Part shown: piece by piece, positions 57,835 to 64,000 of the stretch
Numbering within the stretch: position 1 is the first letter of the stretch
How the letters are laid out: the number at the start of each line of letters is the position of its first letter
Assembly (NCBI GenBank): GCA_023375785.1
Contig: SZWC01003908.1
Coordinates: 92,343 to 156,342, forward strand
DNA from: Penium margaritaceum
Taxonomy: Eukaryota; Streptophyta; Zygnematophyceae; Desmidiales; Peniaceae
Direction: 5' to 3'
DNA length: 64,000 nucleotides
Made by a program: the position numbers and the translations under genes
The notes under the pieces: generated by a model
Seen by the model: the letters and a program-made list of their open reading frames with translations, nothing else
The model's database searches: none
Told to the model about the DNA's origin: nothing

Positions 57835-60800
57835 TAGTTTCACCCTAGTTATGCCCTATTTGCACCCTAGTTGTACCCTACAAGGCCCATACTTGCACCC
57901 TACTTACACCCTACTTGCACCCTATTTACGCCCTACTTGCACCCTACTTGCACCCTAATTTCACCCTAATTGTACCCTAGTTGTGACCTAGTTATGTCCT
58001 ATTTGCGCCCTAGTTGCACACTAGTTACGCCCTAGTTGCACCCTAGTTGTATCCTACTTGCACCCTAATTTCGCCCTACTTGTGCCCCACTTATGCCCTA
58101 GTTACACCCTAGATGTGCCCTACTTGCGCCCTACTTACGCCCTAGTTGAGCCTCAGTTGGTTACTGGCCACCCCCTGGTTGCACCCTAGTTGTGCTCTAC
58201 TTGCGCCCTACTCGCGCAATAGTTCCGCCCTAGTTGCACCCTAGTTGTGCCCTAGTTGTGCCTTAGTTGGACACTAGTTACGCCCTAGTTACGCCCTAGT
58301 TGTGCCCTGTTTGCGCCCTAGCTGTGCACTACTTGCGCCCTACTTGCCCCCTGCTTGCGCCTGAGTTATGTACTAGTTGCGTCCTTCTTGCGCCCTACTT
58401 TCGTCCTACTTGTGCCCATGTTGAACCCTGGTTGCACCCTAGTTGCGCCCTAGTTACGCCCTACTTGACCCGACTTGCGCCTCAGTCGGGCACTAGCTAC
58501 CCCCTAGTTTTGCCCTAGTTGCCCCCTACTTGAGCCCTAGTTGTGCCCTAGTTGTGCCCAAATTGCGCCCTAGTTGCGCCCTAGTTGCACCCTAGTTGCG
58601 CCCTAGTAGCACCTTAGTTGGGTACCTGCTATGCCCTTGTTGCGCACGAGTTGCACCCTACTTGCACCCTACTTGTGCCCTACTTGTGCCTCACTCTCGT
58701 CCTAGTTGCACCAAAGTTGTGTTCTAGTGACGTCCTAGTTGCGTGTTTGTTGGGCACTAGCTACGCCCTAGTTGCGCCCTAGATCCACTGTATTTGCACC
58801 CAAGTTACGCCCTTATTGTACCCTAGTTGTTCCCTACTTCTGCCTTATTCTGTTCTTGTTGTGATGTAGTAGCGTCCTACTTGCGCCCTAGTAAAAACTC
58901 AGTTGTGCACTAGCTACGCCCTAGTTACACCCTACTTGCGCCCTATTTGTACCCTAGTTGTGCCCTAGTTCTTCCCTACTTGCAACCTACTTACTTCCTA
59001 GTTATCCCCACATTGTGTTGTAGTTTCACCCTAGTTGCGTCCTAGTTTCACCCTAGTTGCACCCTTCCTGTACCCAAGTTGCGCCCTTGTTGCGCCCTTG
59101 TTTTGTCCTAGTTGCGCCCTAGTCATGCCCTACTAGGGTCTAAGTTGCACCGTACTTGCGCCCTACTTGCGCCCTAATTGTGCCTCCATTGGGCACTAGC
59201 TTTGCCCTAGTTCTACCGAGTTGCGTCCTAGTTGTGCCCTAGTTGCGTCCTATTGGCGTCTGCTTGCGCCCTATTGCGTCCTACTTGCGCTCTAGTTGCG
59301 CTCTACTTGCGTTCAAGTTGCACCTCACTTGGACACAAGTTATGCCCTAGTTGCGCCCTGCTTACGCCCTGATTTCCCCCTAGTTTCTCCCTAGTTTTGC
59401 CCGAGTTGTACCCTCCTTGCAGTCTACTTGCGCCCTAGTTGTGCCCTAGTTAAACCCTACTTTCACCCTACTAGCGCCCTACTTACACTTACTTGCGCCC
59501 TAGTTGCACTCTAGTGACACCCTAATTACGTCTGAGTTACGCACTAGCTACGCCCGATTTCCATCCTTGTTGTGCCCTTGTTGCGGCCTAGTTGCACCCT
59601 AGTTGCATCTTACTTGCGCCCTACTTGTGCCCTCCTTACGCCCTACTTGTGTCCTAGTTGGACCCTAGTTGTGCCCAATTCTTGTCCTACTTACGCCCTA
59701 GTTGCACCATGGTTGTACTCTACTTGTGCCCTACTTACATCCTACTTGCACCCTAGTTGCACCCTACTTGCGCCCTGCTTGCCCCCTACTTACGCCCTTC
59801 TTGGACCCTAGTTGCACCCTAGTGACACCCTAGTTGCGCCCTAGTTGCGCCCAACTTGCGTCCTAGTTGCACCCTACTTACACCCTAGTTGTTCCCTAGT
59901 TGTGTCCTAGTTGTACCCTACTTGCACCATACTTGCTCCCAAGTTGCGCCCTAGTTTCACCCTAGTTGCACGCTAGTTTTGCCCTAATTGCACCCTACTT
60001 GCACCCTAGTTGCATCCTAGTTGAGCCCTAGTTGCGACCTTGTTGCGCCCTACTTGCGCCCCAGCTCCGCACTAGTTACGCCCTAGTTCCCCCCTAGTTG
60101 CGCCTTAGTTGGACAATAGTTACGTCCTTCTTGCGCCCTAGTTACGCCCTAGTTATGTCCTACTTGCACCCTACTTGTGTCCTACTTGCACCCTACTTGC
60201 GCCCTAGTTGCACCCTACTTGCGCCCTAGTTGCGCCCTTGTTGAGACTCAGTTGGGCACTAGCTATGCCCTAGTTGCATGCTAGTTGTGCCCAAGTTACG
60301 TCCTCCTTGTGAAATACTTGCGCCCTACTTGCCCCCTGCTTGCGCACTAGTGTGGCCCTAGTTGCGCCCTTGTTGCGCCCTAGTTCTGCATTAGTTGGAC
60401 ACTAGATACGCCCTAGTTACGGCCAAGTTGCGCCCTAGTTGCGCCCTAGTTGCGCCATTGTTGTGCCCTAGTTGTGCACTACTTGCGCCATACTTACACC
60501 CTAGTTGTGCCTGAGTTGCGTCCTAGTTGCACTACTTACCCTAGTTGTGCACTACTTGCACCCTACTTGCACCCTACTTGCACCCTACTTGCACCCTACT
60601 TGTGCCCTAATTGTGCCATAGTTACGGCCTAGTTACGTCCTAGTTACACCTCAGTTGGGTACTAGCTACGTCCTAGTTGTGCCTCCGTTGCACCCTAGTT
60701 GCATCCTAGTTGCGCCCTACTTGCGTCCTACTTGCACTATAGTTGGGCCCTAGTTGATCCCGATTTGCTCCCTCATTGCGCCCTACTTATGCCCTACTTA

Positions 60801-61505
60801 CAACTTTGGTGGATCCTAGTTGTACCCTACTTGCACCCTACTTGCGCTCTACTTGCGCTCTACTTGCAACCTAGTTGTGCCCTCGTTACGACCTACTTGT
60901 GCCCAAGTTGCGCCCTGCTTGCACCCTAGCTGAGCCTTAATTGAGCCCTAGTAGCGCCCTACATGCGCCTTACTTGTGCCCTAGTTGTGCCCTAGATACG
61001 CCTATTTGTAACCTAGTTATGCCTTAGTTGTGCCCTACTTATACCCTAGTTGTGCCCTTGTTGCGCCTCGATTGAGCACTAGCAATGCACTAGTTGCACC
61101 CTAGTTGCACCCTACTTGTGCCCTATTTGTGCCCTACTTAGGCCCTCGATGCACCCTAGTTGCGCCCTAGTTGGGTCCAATTTGTACCCTAGTTACGCCC
61201 TAATTGCACCCTACTTGCGCCCTAGTTGCCCCCAAGTTGTGTTCTAGTTGCGCCCTACTTGCGCCGTAGTTGCACCCTTCTTCCACCTTAGTTACGCCCT
61301 AGTTGTGTCCTACTTACACCCTACTTACGTCCTAGTTGTGCCCTAGGTGCACCCTAGTTAAGCCCTACTTGAGCCCTACTTCCGCCCTACTTACGCCCTA
61401 GTTGCACCCTACTTGCACCCTAGTTGCGCCCTAGTTGCGCCTTTAGTTCGGCTCTAGCTGTACCGTCGTTGCGCCCTGGTTCCGTCCTACTTGCGCATAG
61501 TTACA

Positions 61506-62030
61506 CCCTATTTGCGCCCTGCTTGCGCCGTAGTTGCGCCCTAGTTGCGCCTCAGTTTGGCACTAGCTATGGCCTAGTTGCACCCTACTTGTGCCCTACT
61601 TGGGCCCTAGTTGCGCCCTAGTTGTGCCCTAGTTGCGCCCTTCTTGCGCCCTACTTATGCCCTATTGAGCTCTAGGTATATCCTAGTTGCCCCCTAATTG
61701 CGACCTACTTGCGTCCTTCTTACACCCTAGTTGTCCCCTAGTTGCGTCCTACTCATGCCCTACTTGCNCCCTATTTGCGCCCTGCTTGCGCCGTAGTTGC
61801 GCCCTAGTTGCGCCTCAGTTTGGCACTAGCTATGGCCTAGTTGCACCCTACTTGTGCCCTACTTGGGCCCTAGTTGCGCCCTAGTTGTGCCCTAGTTGCG
61901 CCCTTCTTGCGCCCTACTTATGCCCTATTGAGCTCTAGGTATATCCTAGTTGCCCCCTAATTGCGACCTACTTGCGTCCTTCTTACACCCTAGTTGCCCC
62001 CTAGTTGCGTCCTACTCATGCCCTACTTGC
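61506..62030 (+). repeat. 262-bp duplication around a single N
   Basis: 61506-61767 recurs at 61769-62030, separated only by the N at 61768, with almost no difference between the copies. This is the same geometry as 10896-11422 and probably an unmerged contig overlap. Confidence 0.85.
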
Positions 62031-63347
62031 ACCCTACTTGTGCCCTAGTTGCATCCTAGTTGAACCCTAGTTGCGCCCTACTTGCGCCCTACTTGTGTCC
62101 AAGTTGCGCTCTAGTTGCACACTAGTTGCGCCCTGCTTGCATCCTTCTTGGGCCCTAGTTACGTCCTGGTTGCACCCTTGATTTGCGCTCGTTACACCCT
62201 AGTTGTGCCCTTCTTGCGCCCTTTTTGCTCCCTACTTGCACCGTAGATGCGCCCTTCTTGCCCCTCAGTTGGGCACTAGCTACGCCCTAGTTCCCTCCTA
62301 GTTTAATCCTAATTCCGCCCTAGTTGCAACCTACTTCTGGCCTAGTTGAGCCCTAGTTGTTCCCTACTTGCGCCCTACCTGTACCTTACTTGCGCCCTAG
62401 TTCAATCCTAGTTGCACCCTAGTTTCACTCTACTTGCGCCCTAGTTGCACCCTAGTTGCACCATACTTGCGACCTAGTTGCGCCCTAGTTCCGCCCTACT
62501 TGTGCCCTTCTTGTGCCCTCATTGTGCCCTAGTTGCACCCTAGTTTCGCCCTACTTGCACCCTAGTTGCGCCCTATATGCACCCTAATTGTGCCCTAGTT
62601 GCATCAGACTTGGGCCCTAGCTACACCCTGGTTTCGCCCTACTTGCGTCCTACTTGCACCGTACTTGGGCCCTACTTGTGGCCTAGTTTGGCCCTAGGTA
62701 CGCCCTACTTGCTTCCAACTTGCAACCTTATTACGCCATTGTTATGCCCAAGTTGCGATCTACTTGTGCCCTAATTGCACCCTAGTTATGCCTCAATCGG
62801 ACAACTATGCCCTAGTTGCGCCCAAGTTGTGCCCTACTCGCACCCTACTTGCGCCTTCCTCGTACCCTGGTTGCGCACTAGTTGTGCCTTGCTTGCGCCC
62901 TTCTTGCACCCTAGTTGCACCCTAGTTACGCCATAGTTGCATCCTCGTTCAACCCTACTTGCGCCCTCGTTATACCCTAGTTGCGCCCTAGTATTGTCCT
63001 AAATGCGTCCTATTTGCGCCCTAGTTGAGCCCTAGTTGCATCATACTTGCGCCCTACTTGCCTCCTAGTTGCACCCTCGTTGCGCCCTACTTGCGCCCTA
63101 CTTGCACCCTACTTCCACCCTACTTGCACCTTAGTTCCACCCCACTTGCGCCCTACTTTCGCCCTACTTGCACCCTAGTTACGCCCTACATGCGCCCTAG
63201 TTGCATCCTAGTTGCACCTCAGTTGGACAATAGCTATGATGTAATTGCGCCCTAGGTGCGCCCTAGTTGAGCCCTACTTGCACCATACTAGCGTCCTACT
63301 TCCGCCCTTGTTGTGCCTTACTTGCACCCTACTTGCACCCTACTCAC

Positions 63348-64000
63348 TGTTAGCTATTGAGCTAACCACCTCTGGCAGAGAAGCCGCGAAACCGAAAAGC
63401 TCACAAAGGTTTTTAGGCCTTCTTCCTTTTTTGACATGTGTCATGCACCCCAAACTTAATCAGGCATACACTTCACCTTCAAGAGTACTAACGCCTTAGC
63501 ATTACATCTCAAGAAGAGCTCAAGTCGTCAATACGCAAGAGAGCATCAAGCAAGGGTTGATTGATCAGCATGCAAGACAAGTCCTTTTATAGCTGTCTGT
63601 CCAGTCCTAGAACTCAAAAGCACATTCCTTGGAAGTGGCCTGAACCAGCCACATCACCAATAGACTTGCACTGTGGGCTTGACACATAAGCATCCTAGTG
63701 TCAAGGTGACAGACCAACCATGTAGCGTCCAAGAAGCTACGGACTTTCTTTCTTGGAAGCTTCCACAGCAAACAAGATATGCATGGGGCCAGGATCGACC
63801 TCATGACCTCTCACTTGGCCAAATCAACAAAATGGCCAAGGTAACCACTCACCCACATGGTGTACTCACAGGTCATATCTCACAAGAGACAGAGCATAGT
63901 TGAGTCACACTACAACGGATCTAGGGGTCATACCTCCACAAGGGGCAGAGCATTCCTGATCCGTCCTACAACACTGAACAAGGGGCAAAAACATTCAACA
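63348..64000 (-). repeat. LTR of a further copia-like element, minus strand
   Basis: On minus it starts TGTTGAATG at the last base of the window and ends GCTAACA at 63348, 653 bp, the same length as the LTR at 9580. A TATA box CTATAAAAGG is at 63583-63592 (minus). GGTCGATCCTGGCC (minus, near 63790) recalls a tRNA T-arm. CTCAC (63343-63347) would be the target duplication. Satellite lies on the downstream side, so this is either the 3' LTR of an element beyond the window or a solo LTR. A 65-codon minus frame and a 76-codon plus frame in it show no domain. Confidence 0.72.

Larger units (their letters stand above)
52398..63347 (+). repeat. 11-bp satellite array, block E
   Basis: About 11 kb of the 11-bp unit, same orientation. 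It includes a homogenised run of seven identical units at about 56930-57015 and several longer duplications near 56460-57840. Ends at a minus-strand LTR. Open frames are by-products of the 33-base period. Confidence 0.97.

Overview
This window is nuclear DNA of a green-plant-lineage eukaryote, most likely a streptophyte alga; the conjugating green algae (Zygnematophyceae) are my best guess. The evidence is a 35S-type ribosomal unit with green-plant signature segments, a group I intron at the 3' end of 18S (site S1506, common in conjugating algae), a 5S gene inside the same ribosomal unit (a linked arrangement known from bryophytes and streptophyte algae), plant-type Ty1/copia elements and a hAT transposon. 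I cannot name the species. I see no cellular protein-coding gene: every convincing coding stretch belongs to a transposable element.

Layout. More than half of the window (1-2255, 7498-9240, 17806-17872, 23408-24799, 38634-51826, 52398-63347) is one degenerate satellite with an 11-bp unit (consensus GTTGCGCCCTA), in the same orientation in every block. Three LTR retroelements sit in or beside it: a minus-strand, internally deleted copia-like element (2256-7497, 971-bp LTRs, target duplication CGCCC); a full-length but stop-riddled copia (9580-15878, about 654-bp LTRs, target duplication TATAT); and a copia lacking its 5' end (17873-23407) whose pol is split by a 972-bp solo LTR of the first family (target duplication CTCAT). 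A fourth LTR (63348-64000, minus) fills the right edge. A tandem repeat of about 430 bp with paired hairpins occupies 15985-17450.

The ribosomal unit (24800-38633, plus strand) reads: ten spacer repeats of 168-169 bp, external spacer, 18S (with group I intron), ITS1, 5.8S, ITS2, 28S, spacer, 5S, then a trace of the next 168-bp repeat. A hAT transposon (34319-38137, transposase on minus) lies between 28S and 5S. The rRNA genes carry many CG-to-TG/CA changes at near-invariant positions (530 loop, sarcin-ricin loop, 5.8S core), so this looks like a silenced, methylation-decayed rDNA copy. Many stop codons in the copia and hAT genes also fit C-to-T decay.

Taken together this looks like heterochromatin: a long satellite with nested transposons and a dead rDNA unit. 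Two assembly joins (single N at 11159 and 61768) each carry an unmerged duplicated overlap of about 262 bp; there are further gaps at 21519-21529, 22821 and 37908-37985. Domain and family calls rest on motifs recognised by eye, with no database search.
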